Shown here piece by piece: positions 7,545 to 14,916 of a stretch of 22,466 nt of DNA; positions within the stretch are counted from its first letter, which is position 1, and the number at the start of each line of letters is the position of its first letter. Source of the stretch: DASWNP01 sp035537095 (GTDB lineage: Bacteria; Acidobacteriota; Blastocatellia; Pyrinomonadales; Pyrinomonadaceae); contig DATLMV010000089.1 of the NCBI GenBank assembly GCA_035537095.1, forward strand, positions 1 to 22,466, given 5' to 3'. The notes below the pieces were generated by a model. The model searched no databases. It saw only the letters and a program-made list of their open reading frames with translations, and had not been told where the DNA came from. Position numbers and translations under genes: made by a program.

Positions 7545-8522
7545 TTGAGTGAGGAAGCAAGCGAAGATGTCACGTCCGCGCACGCGTCGGCGGTTGAAGA
7601 ACGCCGTCCGGTGCTCGTCTTTCTGCGCGGCGAGTTGCTGGCCGCGCCGATTCCGCTCGAACGCGACGAGGTGATTCTCGGTCGCGCGCTCGAAGCGGAC
7701 GTGCGCGTCAACGACGCCCGCGCCTCTCGCATGCACGCGCGCATCAGAACCGAGCGCGACCCCGCCACCGCCCAGACACGCTACCGCATCACCGATCTCA
7801 ACTCGACCAACGGCACTCTCCTCAACGGCAAAGCCGTCAAGGAGGCTTTCCTACAGGAGGGCGACAAACTTCTCATCGGCGAGCATCTCCTGCGCTTCGA
7901 TCTCCTCGACGACATAGACCGCGAGTTTCAACGTCACATCCATCGCCTGCTCGCGCACGACGAGTTGACGGGCCTCCTGACCAGCAAGTCGTTCTTCTCG
8001 GAACTGCGCCGCGAAGCCGCGCGCGCCGAAACCGAGAGCCGTCCTTTCTGCGTCCTGATGATGGATTTAGACCACTTCAAAGAGGTCAACGACACGCACG
8101 GCCATCTCGTCGGCAGCCAGACTTTGGAGGATGTCGGCGCGGTCATCACGCGTGCGCTGCGCGCGGGCGACGTGGCCGCGCGCTTCGGCGGCGAAGAGTT
8201 TGCGGCCTTTCTTTTGAACGCCGACTGCGCGCAAGGGATGGTCGCCGCCGAACGCGTCCGCACCGCCATCGAAGCGCACATCTTCTCCGCCACGCGGCGC
8301 GGCGCGACCAACGAAGAAGCGCGTCCCCTTCGTATCACCATCAGCATCGGCGTCGCCAATTTCCCCGACGACGCGCGCGACCCCATCGAACTCGTCGAGT
8401 TGGCCGACACGGCCCTCTATCGCGCCAAGCACATGGGACGCAACTGCGTCTCGGCCTACTGCACGCAGCCCCCCGGAGCCAAGACGCTCGACCCCTCGTC
8501 CGCCTCCACGCGCAACGGATAA
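7545..8522 (+). CDS. FHA-GGDEF diguanylate cyclase
   Basis: A 325-residue cytoplasmic enzyme predicted to make c-di-GMP from two GTP. Residues of about 24-117 are a forkhead-associated domain with the usual phosphothreonine-binding motifs (ILGR, RASRMHARI, DLNSTNGTLLNG). A short linker follows, then a GGDEF domain from about 138, with HDELTGL, DLDHFKEVNDTHGHLVG and the active-site GGEEF at about 215-219. An RxxD inhibitory site (RAGD, about 206-209) sits five residues before GGEEF, so product inhibition is expected. The start is set at TTG 7545, 7 nt after AGGAG; GTG 7542 is an alternative, and an ATG at 7467 is in frame but lacks a binding site. The FHA input suggests control by a Ser/Thr kinase, none of which is in the window. 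Confidence 0.94.
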   Translation: MSEEASEDVTSAHASAVEERRPVLVFLRGELLAAPIPLERDEVILGRALEADVRVNDARASRMHARIRTERDPATAQTRYRITDLNSTNGTLLNGKAVKEAFLQEGDKLLIGEHLLRFDLLDDIDREFQRHIHRLLAHDELTGLLTSKSFFSELRREAARAETESRPFCVLMMDLDHFKEVNDTHGHLVGSQTLEDVGAVITRALRAGDVAARFGGEEFAAFLLNADCAQGMVAAERVRTAIEAHIFSATRRGATNEEARPLRITISIGVANFPDDARDPIELVELADTALYRAKHMGRNCVSAYCTQPPGAKTLDPSSASTRNG

Positions 8523-8672
8523 ATCACCTGCCCTTCGTGCGGCGATAAACTTCCTGCCTCTCACGAGACGATAAACTTCCTGCCCCGCGCGCGACGGATA
8601 AACTTTTTGCCGCACACGCGACGAATAGAGTTTTTGCCTGACGCGCCGCGCATGAAATTCTTGCCGCATTCG
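8518..8672. repeat. Six-copy 26-27 bp imperfect tandem array
   Basis: Copies begin at about 8518, 8544, 8570, 8597, 8623 and 8650. Each has the pattern GATAAAC-TTCCTGCC or GATAAAC-TTTTTGCCG followed by a C/G-rich tail such as CGCGCGAC. Copies 2 to 4 are the most alike; copies 1, 5 and 6 are more degenerate. The first copy includes the stop codon of the diguanylate cyclase gene and the last carries the -35 hexamer of a promoter. Confidence 0.85.
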
Positions 8673-8688
8673 TAATTTCTGTTATGAT
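8661..8688 (+). promoter_or_regulatory. Putative sigma-70 promoter of the exported-protein cluster
   Basis: TTGCCG (8661-8666), a 16-nt spacer and TATGAT (8683-8688) lie about 90 bp before the first gene of the cluster. The -35 is part of the last copy of the 26-27 bp tandem repeat. Confidence 0.55.
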
Positions 8689-8778
8689 GACGGCCACTTC
8701 AATTCCCCTTTGTTTTCCCCTCTGCGATGAGTTCATTCTTGTGACGCGCGATTTTCGAAGCGTCCGGCGAGGGCCTGT

Positions 8779-9498
8779 ATGTCTTCAAGAGAAAAACTTT
8801 CGTGCGCGGCAAGTGACGCTGTTCTGTGCGCGGCGTCGCGCGTCTCGCCGAACGCGCTACTGCTCGCGGCGTTGTCTCTCGTCGTCTGGTCGAGCGCATC
8901 CGTTCAGGGACAGACGACGACGGCGCAAAAGGCGCGCGCTCGCAACGCTGAGACGCAGGCGCTGCGCAACCGTCCGGCACAGAGACGACTTCCGGCACGC
9001 GCGCAGGAAGCGTCCGCTCTGTCCGCATCGCCGGTTATGAACACGACGGGCGCACAAGTCCGGACGGATAACGCGCAGGCGCAGAGCGCGTCCGAAGTGT
9101 CGCCGGAGGAAGCCGACATCGCCATCACGGCGAACGTCACGGCGCGCGAGCTTCGTTTTGAGAAAGTCCCGAACCCGACCGTCGAGTTCACGGGCCAGCC
9201 CCGGCGCGAAACGCTCTGGGAGGCCGAACGCCAGAATCTCCCGCGTCCCGTCCGCGCGGGCGAAACCTACCGCGACATCGGTATCCGTCTCCGCATCCTC
9301 AGCGTCTTCAAAGACATTGACCGCATCGTCGCCGAAGCTCTCGGAGAAGTCCCCGTCAACGACGACGCAAACGGCGAAGGCAATCCCAATCCTCCACAAC
9401 CCTCGACGCAGCCGACGCCACAGCCGACGCAACCGACGCCGACCCCGGCCCCCGCAAGCGACGCGCAGCAGACGGGCAGGAGGGGAACGCGACCTTGA
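8779..9498 (+). CDS. Exported protein of unknown function, first gene of a three-gene cluster
   Basis: A 239-residue protein I do not recognise. The N-terminus has a long n-region and a hydrophobic segment at about 24-41 (NALLLAALSLVVWSSASVQG), with cleavage likely before QTTT. The mature part has an Ala/Arg/Gln-rich stretch, a more conserved-looking block (ITANVTARELRFEKVPNPTV, then GETYRDIGIRLRILSVFKDI), and a C-terminal Pro/Thr/Gln-rich tail (TPQPTQPTPTPAP) suggestive of an extracytoplasmic linker or wall-exposed tail. The start at 8779 has GAGGG 5 nt upstream. Its stop overlaps the next gene by 4 nt (TTGA), which points to translational coupling and a common operon. Confidence 0.8.
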   Translation: MSSREKLSCAASDAVLCAASRVSPNALLLAALSLVVWSSASVQGQTTTAQKARARNAETQALRNRPAQRRLPARAQEASALSASPVMNTTGAQVRTDNAQAQSASEVSPEEADIAITANVTARELRFEKVPNPTVEFTGQPRRETLWEAERQNLPRPVRAGETYRDIGIRLRILSVFKDIDRIVAEALGEVPVNDDANGEGNPNPPQPSTQPTPQPTQPTPTPAPASDAQQTGRRGTRP

Positions 9499-9959
9499 AG
9501 ACAAAACTTTTCCACTTTGCCTTCGTCGCGCACTTCGCGCTCGTCGTGTTCGCATCCGCTTGCGCGCTCGTCCCGGATGCGCCCGCGCAGACGACCGCAA
9601 CAACGCCCGCGACGAACGCCGCGCCCGCCGTCCGACAACCTGCGCCCGACGCCGACGCGGCGCGACGAACGAACGCCGACGAGACTTTCGACCTCAACAT
9701 CCCGGAGCGGCGCATCAGCGAGAGCAACTACGAAGCCTCCACCTCGGTCGAGATTCTCGAAGAGGGAACGAGCGGCGTCAATCTGCGCGTCGGCGTGATG
9801 CTCGGCGCGAGCAATATTGACGTGCTGCTGCGCAACGTGCGCGGTCGCGTCCGCTTTCGCGGCTCGCTCGAATCCGTGCTGCAACGTCTCAACGAACGCC
9901 GCGCCCCGCCGCCTTCGTCGAGAGTCCCCGCGCCTCCCGCAAACGATCTTTCTCCCTGA
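9495..9959 (+). CDS. Exported protein of unknown function sharing a core motif with the next gene
   Basis: A 154-residue protein starting at TTG 9495, with AGGAGGGG at 9478-9485 and a 4-nt overlap with the preceding stop codon. A signal peptide (KTKLFHFAFVAHFALVVFAS) precedes a likely cleavage site at APAQ. After an Ala/Pro/Thr linker comes a block at about 85-132 containing SVEILEE, GVNLRVGVMLG and NIDVLLRNVRGRVRFRGSLE followed by SVLQRL. That last block resembles the core of the following protein (ITLKVKNLRARVSLDARLAN, LLQL), so the two look like paralogous modules. The C-terminus is Pro rich. Function unknown; the link is from visual alignment. Confidence 0.8.
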   Translation: MKTKLFHFAFVAHFALVVFASACALVPDAPAQTTATTPATNAAPAVRQPAPDADAARRTNADETFDLNIPERRISESNYEASTSVEILEEGTSGVNLRVGVMLGASNIDVLLRNVRGRVRFRGSLESVLQRLNERRAPPPSSRVPAPPANDLSP

Positions 9960-10059
9960 CGCGTCAGGGTGATGAACTCGAACCGTCGTCTCGATTCCCC
10001 GATCTTTGCCAAAGAATGCTGACGAATTTTCATCAACCTTTTTTCGGAGGAGAACCATA

Positions 10060-11001
10060 GTGAAAAAGCCCTTGCAGATTGGAGCGATACTGCTGTTGAG
10101 TCTCGCGCTGAGCGTCTGCGTCGCCGTCGCGCAGGAGACGACGACGCGCGGCAACAACGACGCCTCGATCACCACCACGACCGCCACGCGACAGGGCGCG
10201 CAAGCGCGTCCCACGCCGACGCCCGTCGCGCCCGTCCGCCCGCTCTCGCAGGAAGACCGCCAGCGACAGGAGGCGGCCAGCGAGCGGCGGCGTCAATCAG
10301 CCGCCAGCGGCGACCCCGACGTGCTGCTCGACATCCCGAATCTCTCCGTCGAGGAGATCACTTTGAAGGTCAAGAACCTGCGCGCGCGCGTCTCGCTCGA
10401 TGCGCGGCTCGCCAACCTTTTGCAACTGACGGCGGGCGCAGACGTGGGCATTGACGAGGTTGATTTGACGATCAAGGGCGTCCGCGCAGAGGCTCTGTTG
10501 AAGGTCAGGCTCGACAACGTGGCGGCGATTATTGACCGCACGCTGACGACCATTGACCGCAATCCCGAAATTCTCGAACGACTGCTTCAGACCGTTGACA
10601 ACACGGTCGGCACGGTCGGCGGCGTCGCCAACACCGCGCTCCAACCGGGCGGCGTCGTTGATCGGACGGTCGGCACGGTCGGCCAGACGCTCAACAACGT
10701 CACGCAACCGGGCGGGCTCTTGAGTCAGACCGTCAACACGCTCGGCCAGACCGTCCAACGCACCGTTGACCGAACGGGAACCATCGTCGAGCGCACGCTC
10801 GACAACGCGGGCACAGTCCTCAATCAAAGAACGGTCGGCAACGTCTTAGACCTCCGCACGCTCAGCGAAACGACCAACGCCGCCGGACAAACCCTCCGCC
10901 GCGTCACCGACACCTCCGGCTCGGTCATCGAACTCACCCTCGACACCGCTGGCAAAGTCGTCAACTCGCGCGTCATCAGTCAGGCCACGCGACAGAGATA
11001 A
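10060..11001 (+). CDS. Exported protein with conserved core domain and C-terminal 21-residue repeats
   Basis: A 313-residue protein. The start is GTG 10060, 7 nt after GGAGGAG; an in-frame ATG at 10006 has no such site. A signal peptide (to about residue 25, AVAQ) and a Thr/Pro/Arg linker precede a core at about 86-175: DPDVLLDIPNLSVEEI, then LKVKNLRARVSLDARLANLL, GADVGIDEVDLTIKGVRAEA and LLKVRLDNVAAIIDRTLTTI. I believe proteins with this core occur in other phyla, including Actinomycetota, but cannot confirm that here. Residues 183-306 are five or six degenerate repeats of about 21 residues (TVGTVGGVANTALQPGGVVD, TVGTVGQTLNNVTQPGGLLS, TVNTLGQTVQRTVDRTGTIV), low in charge and spaced like an amphipathic or beta-rich repeat. 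Last gene of the cluster; a terminator follows at 11080. Confidence 0.85.
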   Translation: MKKPLQIGAILLLSLALSVCVAVAQETTTRGNNDASITTTTATRQGAQARPTPTPVAPVRPLSQEDRQRQEAASERRRQSAASGDPDVLLDIPNLSVEEITLKVKNLRARVSLDARLANLLQLTAGADVGIDEVDLTIKGVRAEALLKVRLDNVAAIIDRTLTTIDRNPEILERLLQTVDNTVGTVGGVANTALQPGGVVDRTVGTVGQTLNNVTQPGGLLSQTVNTLGQTVQRTVDRTGTIVERTLDNAGTVLNQRTVGNVLDLRTLSETTNAAGQTLRRVTDTSGSVIELTLDTAGKVVNSRVISQATRQR

Positions 11002-11079
11002 GAGACGGCGACACGTAAACGCGGAGACGCGCCGGGCAGCGACACGCCGCAGACGCCGACAGGCGACGACAAATAGCCG

Positions 11080-11116
11080 AAGGGCGGCCACCAAACGGGC
11101 CGCCCTTCTTTTCTTG
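11080..11116 (+). terminator. Rho-independent terminator after the exported-protein cluster
   Basis: A 10-bp perfect stem, AAGGGCGGCC (11080-11089) with GGCCGCCCTT (11098-11107), an 8-nt loop and a U-rich tail (cttttcttg) lie 78 nt after the stop at 11001. Confidence 0.8.
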
Positions 11117-11161
11117 TTCGGCGTTGCGGCTAAGAAGCCGTCTTAAAAATAGGATTCTTTT

Positions 11162-11348
11162 GTCCCGCAGGGACTTCTGAAAATAGCCCAGCGATTCATC
11201 GCTGGGAACGAGTTTAGAGAGAGTGTTGTGTAAGTCCCGTAGGGACGACTGATAGAAGCATTCAGCCGTCCCTACGGGACTGAAAACATTGTCGCCTTAT
11301 TCCCCAGCGATGAATCGCTGGGCTACTTTCAGAAGTCCCTGTCGGGAC
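11162..11348. repeat. Nested palindrome of six REP-like units
   Basis: Six short palindromes in mirrored order: GTCCCGCAGGGAC (11162-11174), CCCAGCGATTCATCGCTGGG (11187-11206), GTCCCGTAGGGAC (11234-11246), GTCCCTACGGGAC (11268-11280), CCCAGCGATGAATCGCTGGG (11303-11322) and GTCCCTGTCGGGAC (11335-11348). The outer halves are reverse complements: the 34-bp segment from 11173 matches the complement of the segment ending at 11336 with one difference. The block can fold both as six small hairpins and as one long cruciform. No transposase is present in the window. Confidence 0.88.
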
Positions 11349-11462
11349 TTTTAAGTTACCTTCCAACATTTGCGCGCAAACTTTCCGCAACCTTGCGGCG
11401 CGGGGCGCGTGTAAGGCGGGCGGGGGAGTGTCGCGCTCTGCCGTGCGGGTGTGTGCAGCCGG

Positions 11463-11491
11463 TTGCGCGTGCGGCGGGCAGGCGTTATGCT
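11463..11491 (+). promoter_or_regulatory. Possible promoter of the PilN-PilO-PilP operon
   Basis: TTGCGC (11463-11468), a 17-nt spacer and TATGCT (11486-11491) lie about 75 nt before the chosen pilN start. The match to consensus is moderate and the region is GC rich, so this is tentative. Confidence 0.35.
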
Positions 11492-11565
11492 TTTGCTTTC
11501 AGGGTGCAGCCGCGACAGTCGCCGTACGCGCCGTCCTCAAGTTTGGAGTGAGACGCCGAAATCAA

Positions 11566-12237
11566 GTGTTAGCCAGACTCAATCTCGCCAGTCATCCTTT
11601 CCGCAACCGCACGCTGCCGTGGGCCGTCGCGGCTGCCGTCGCGTGCGCGTCGCTCGTGGCGTTGGTCTTCATCGTCGCCGCGAGCCGCGAGACGGGAGCA
11701 CAGGCCGAGCGCGTGGAGGCGGACGTGGCGGTCTTGCGCAAGCAGCGCGCGACGCTGAAAGAACAGGCGGCGCAGGTTAGGGCTTCAGTCCCGCCCGAGC
11801 AGTTGAAGACGCTCGAAGCCGCGCACACTCTGATTGAACGCAAACGCTTCTCTTGGTCGAAACTGCTGGCCGACCTCGAATCGTCGCTCCCGAAAGACGT
11901 GCGCGTTTCGCGCATCAACGTCCGCGATGTGGCGCGCGTCGGCGGGCAGACGCGCGCCGATCTGGATTTGGCGGTCGTCGGGCGCACGCCGCTCGATGTC
12001 ACGCAGATGATCTCCGAGATGAATCGCACGGGCATCTTTTCGGTCGTCCCCGTCACGGAAAACCCGAAGACGGGGCGCGGCGAGAGCGGCTTTGAGTGGA
12101 CGCTGAGAGTCGGCTATATCCAGCGCAGCGTCGGGCCTTCGCAGGATTCGCAGAGCGACCAGACGGCGCGCGTCGCCGCTCGCACGGCGAACGTCTCCGC
12201 GCAGCAAACTTCGACGACGGAGGCACAGCAGCAATAG
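11566..12237 (+). CDS. pilN: PilN-like type IV pilus inner-membrane assembly protein
   Basis: A 223-residue bitopic inner-membrane protein of the pilus alignment subcomplex, which links the cytoplasmic PilM ring to PilO and PilP in the periplasm. The short cytoplasmic N-terminus LARLNLASHPFRNRTLP matches the PilN pattern that binds PilM. A transmembrane segment at about 19-40, a coiled coil at about 45-75 and the ferredoxin-like periplasmic domain (KLLADLESSLPKDVRVSRIN, DLAVVGRTPLDVTQMISEM) follow. The start is set at GTG 11566 because conserved sequence begins there; the frame is open to 11428 and GTG 11548 is possible. There is no strong Shine-Dalgarno sequence. The gene overlaps pilO by one base. 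No pilM lies upstream; a REP block does. Confidence 0.85.
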   Translation: MLARLNLASHPFRNRTLPWAVAAAVACASLVALVFIVAASRETGAQAERVEADVAVLRKQRATLKEQAAQVRASVPPEQLKTLEAAHTLIERKRFSWSKLLADLESSLPKDVRVSRINVRDVARVGGQTRADLDLAVVGRTPLDVTQMISEMNRTGIFSVVPVTENPKTGRGESGFEWTLRVGYIQRSVGPSQDSQSDQTARVAARTANVSAQQTSTTEAQQQ

Positions 12238-13085
12238 TGAAGGGCGTGTCGAGAATCAAGGTCAAGACCGACGGCGAGTCGCGCGCCGTCGTGCGCGGGC
12301 GTCTCAGCCAACTCTACGGCTCGCGCCAGCGCAGCATCTTCGGTCTGCCCGAAATCATCGGCCTCGCCGCCGCCGGTCTGCTCCTGCTCGCCGCGCTCGT
12401 CTCCTATTTCTACTTCCTCCTGCCCGCGCGCTCGCGCCTCCAACGCGCGGGCGAAGACCGCACGAAGCTACAGAACGAACTGCGCGTCGCCACCGAAGGA
12501 CAGAAGCTCAACGAGAGCACGCAGGCGAGCGTCGAGGAGATCGTCCAGAGCTTGCAGGACTTCGAGACGCGCCATCTCGTCTCGCGTAACGAGGCGGGAA
12601 CCGCCGTCATCGAAGAACTCAACGGACTGATTCGACGCAACAACCTGCGCATCACGACCGGCGTCTCCTTCACACAGTTCGATACGGTGGCCGAGACGCC
12701 AGCGGGCCGACAACCGCAGCGCGCGCCCGTCACGACCGGAGCGGTCAGACCCTTGCAAGATGTCTTTCCGGGCGTCGGCGTCAGCCTGACGGTCGAAGGA
12801 CGCTACGAAAGCTTGCGTCGCTTCATCAGGGATGTCGAGGCCGATAGCCGCTTCATCGTCGTCAACGCCGTGGAACTCGAAGGCATCACCGACCCCAACG
12901 CGGCGCGCGCCGCCGCCGAAGCTCTCGGCGCGCAACCGCCGCCCGCCGCCGACGGCTCGACTCCCGCTTCGCCCGCAGCGCGCGGCGCGACGCTCGTCTC
13001 CCTCAAACTGAATATGGCCGCATACTTTCGCCGCCTGAACCCGACCGCGCCGTCTCTGTTCGACAACACGAACGGCACGCCTTAG
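12237..13085 (+). CDS. pilO: PilO-like type IV pilus inner-membrane assembly protein
   Basis: A 282-residue bitopic membrane protein, partner of PilN in the pilus alignment complex. GTG 12237 overlaps the pilN stop (TAGTG), so the two are probably translationally coupled. A basic cytoplasmic N-terminus of about 37 residues is longer than in most PilO proteins. A transmembrane segment at about 38-62 and a coiled coil at about 65-115 follow. The periplasmic domain carries FPGVGVSLTVEGRYESLRRF and IRDVEADSRFIVVNAVELEG, the typical PilO/GspM-like fold signature. A Pro/Ala-rich insert at about 235-255 precedes the last strand, LVSLKLNMAAYFRR. Confidence 0.87.
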   Translation: MKGVSRIKVKTDGESRAVVRGRLSQLYGSRQRSIFGLPEIIGLAAAGLLLLAALVSYFYFLLPARSRLQRAGEDRTKLQNELRVATEGQKLNESTQASVEEIVQSLQDFETRHLVSRNEAGTAVIEELNGLIRRNNLRITTGVSFTQFDTVAETPAGRQPQRAPVTTGAVRPLQDVFPGVGVSLTVEGRYESLRRFIRDVEADSRFIVVNAVELEGITDPNAARAAAEALGAQPPPAADGSTPASPAARGATLVSLKLNMAAYFRRLNPTAPSLFDNTNGTP

Positions 13086-13137
13086 AAGAATGTCGTCTGC
13101 CGGGAAGTTTTCCGCGCAGCCGTAGCTGCAAATTTTT

Positions 13138-14088
13138 ATGTCGTTGTTCGAAGGCAAAACCACAGCCGAGCGCAACAAGACCATCGCGGCCCTCGCGTTG
13201 GGCGTGATTGCCCTCTTCTTCATCGTCCGCATGTTCTTCGGCTCATCCGACGAGACGACGACCAACACCAACACGCGCCGCACGACGAATACCAACACGC
13301 GCACGGCAACAACCGCGACGACCGCCAACGCGCTGGCGACCGACGCGCCCGACCCTTCGCTCATCGTGCCGCAGCCGATTGACTATCGCCCCATCACGCC
13401 GGGCGTGCCGAGCGTCGGGCGCAACATCTTCGCCTACTACGTGCGCCCGCCCGCGCCCGTCAAAAAGTTGCCGGATGCTCCGATGCTTCCGCCCGCGACG
13501 CCCGTCCCGACGCCTCCGCTGCTCGTCGCATCCGTCTCGCCCGCCAACGTCTTCGCGCGCACGGGCGAGTTCGAGTTGCAAATCAACGGCGACAAGTTCA
13601 CGGCGCAGACGCGCGTCTATCTCGACGGGCAGGAACTCCCCACGCGCTTCATCAACGCGCAGAATCTCGCGACCAACGTCCCCCCCAACTTCATCGCGTC
13701 GCCCGGCGTGCGTCAGGTCGTCGTCCGGACGCCCGACAACCAGCTTTACTCCAACTCCGCGACGCTCAACGTCTCCGCGCCGCCCACGCCCGACTACACC
13801 TATGTCGGCGTGATGATTCGCCCGCGCGGCAACGACACCGCCATGCTCAAAGACAAGAAGGGCGAGATCATCAGCGTGCAGCGCGGCGATCTGGTCGGAG
13901 GCCGCTTCCGCGTCAGCAGCATCTCTTCGCGCGATGTCGAGTTCACCGACCAACAACTGAAAATCAAACACACGCTCGCCTATTCCGACCCGCGCGCCCC
14001 CGCCGGACAAAGCAATCCGGCGGCACGATTCACCCCGCAACCGCCTCCGAAACCCGCCGATGAAGAAGAAGAACCGTCAGAACCATAA
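13138..14088 (+). CDS. PilP/GspC-like periplasmic protein with an IPT/TIG-type domain
   Basis: A 316-residue membrane-anchored periplasmic protein. A transmembrane segment lies at about 15-34, then a Thr/Asn-rich linker (about 39-70). The segment YRPITPGVPSVGRNIFAYYV and a Pro-rich stretch lead to an Ig-like IPT/TIG domain at about 118-200 (LLVASVSPANVFARTGEFEL, VRQVVVRTPDNQLYSNSATL). The C-terminal domain (YTYVGVMI, AMLKDKKGEIISVQRGDLVG, GRFRVSSISSRDVEFTDQQL) has the small beta-barrel pattern of PilP/GspC homology regions that contact the secretin. The extra Ig-like domain is not part of classical PilP. It lies 52 bp after pilO and overlaps the pseudopilin gene by 29 bp, so it belongs to the same operon. 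No clear Shine-Dalgarno sequence. Confidence 0.82.
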   Translation: MSLFEGKTTAERNKTIAALALGVIALFFIVRMFFGSSDETTTNTNTRRTTNTNTRTATTATTANALATDAPDPSLIVPQPIDYRPITPGVPSVGRNIFAYYVRPPAPVKKLPDAPMLPPATPVPTPPLLVASVSPANVFARTGEFELQINGDKFTAQTRVYLDGQELPTRFINAQNLATNVPPNFIASPGVRQVVVRTPDNQLYSNSATLNVSAPPTPDYTYVGVMIRPRGNDTAMLKDKKGEIISVQRGDLVGGRFRVSSISSRDVEFTDQQLKIKHTLAYSDPRAPAGQSNPAARFTPQPPPKPADEEEEPSEP

Positions 14089-14797
14089 ACGCGTGCAACC
14101 TCTTCCGGCCCCGACGCTCGCGAACTCCGCGACGCCGCCGGAGCGACTGCCGCGCACGACGGCGTCGCCCCTTCGCCCGCGCACGCACGCCGACGCGCGC
14201 AAAGAAGGAGAGCGCGGTTACACTCTGGTCGCGCTCCTCGCTTTGATGACCATCATGGCGCTCGCACTCGCCGCCGCCGCTCCGAACATTCGTATGCAGA
14301 AGCAGCGCGAGATGGAGGCCGAAGCCATCACGCGCGGCGAAGACGTGGCCGAAGCGATACGCCTCTACGTGCGCGCCAAGAATGCTTTCCCGACATCCAT
14401 CGAGCAGTTGCTCGAAGGCATTCCGGTCGGGACGAAGAAGGTGCAAATCCTGCGTGCCAGTTCGGCGCGCGACCCGCTCTCGACGAGTGGCGAATGGAAA
14501 CTCATCAAACCGACCGATGCCGCGCTCGTCGAATTTCAACGCGATGTCGTTCTCTACGCGGGCGGACGCCCCGTCCCGACGCGCGACCCTCATCCCTTAT
14601 TCAAAGCCTTCGACGCGCGCTTCCAATCCATCGTCAACACCGGAACTCGTGAAGAAGCGCCCGGCGGTGAAGACGACTCGTCGAGCACCGACGGCCCCTT
14701 CATCGGCGTCACCAGTCGCAGCCGCCGCGAATCCGTCCGCACCTACTACGGCATCGAACGACACGACAAGTGGATCTTCACTCCGCTGTTCAGATAA
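14060..14797 (+). CDS. Pseudopilin-like protein lacking Glu5, with an unusually long leader
   Basis: A 245-residue protein with a class III signal: KEGERG, cleavage after Gly53, then YTLVALLALMTIMALALAAA as the N-terminal transmembrane helix. The residue at mature position 5 is Ala rather than the Glu usual in major pilins, as is known for some minor pseudopilins. The leader before the cleavage site is 53 residues, basic and Pro rich, against 6-25 in most prepilins. The coiled helix (RMQKQREMEAEAITRGEDVA, EAIRLYVRAKNAFP) and the IEQLLEG segment resemble the acidobacterial type II secretion/pilin family. The C-terminal half (IGVTSRSRRESVRTYYGIER, DKWIFTP) is conserved-looking. It overlaps the PilP-like gene by 29 bp, and is the last operon gene seen. 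Confidence 0.85.
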   Translation: MKKKNRQNHKRVQPLPAPTLANSATPPERLPRTTASPLRPRTHADARKEGERGYTLVALLALMTIMALALAAAAPNIRMQKQREMEAEAITRGEDVAEAIRLYVRAKNAFPTSIEQLLEGIPVGTKKVQILRASSARDPLSTSGEWKLIKPTDAALVEFQRDVVLYAGGRPVPTRDPHPLFKAFDARFQSIVNTGTREEAPGGEDDSSSTDGPFIGVTSRSRRESVRTYYGIERHDKWIFTPLFR

Positions 14798-14916
14798 CCC
14801 TCCCGACCTCTCGCTTCATTACCCGCGCACACGTCTCATCACGCATGTCTCACACCTGCGTCGGCATCCGTCAGCGTGCATCTCGTAAAAAAAATCATTC
14901 ATCTTTAATTAAGTTA

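Noticed and set aside
8067..8669. A minus-strand frame starting with nine-residue repeats (RRVRQKLYS, SRVRQKVYP)
   Set aside because: The repeats are the 26-27 bp tandem array read in a frame that happens to stay open; the rest is antisense to the diguanylate cyclase gene.
8518..8672. CRISPR array
   Set aside because: Units are directly adjacent with no unique spacers and are imperfect; no cas gene is present.
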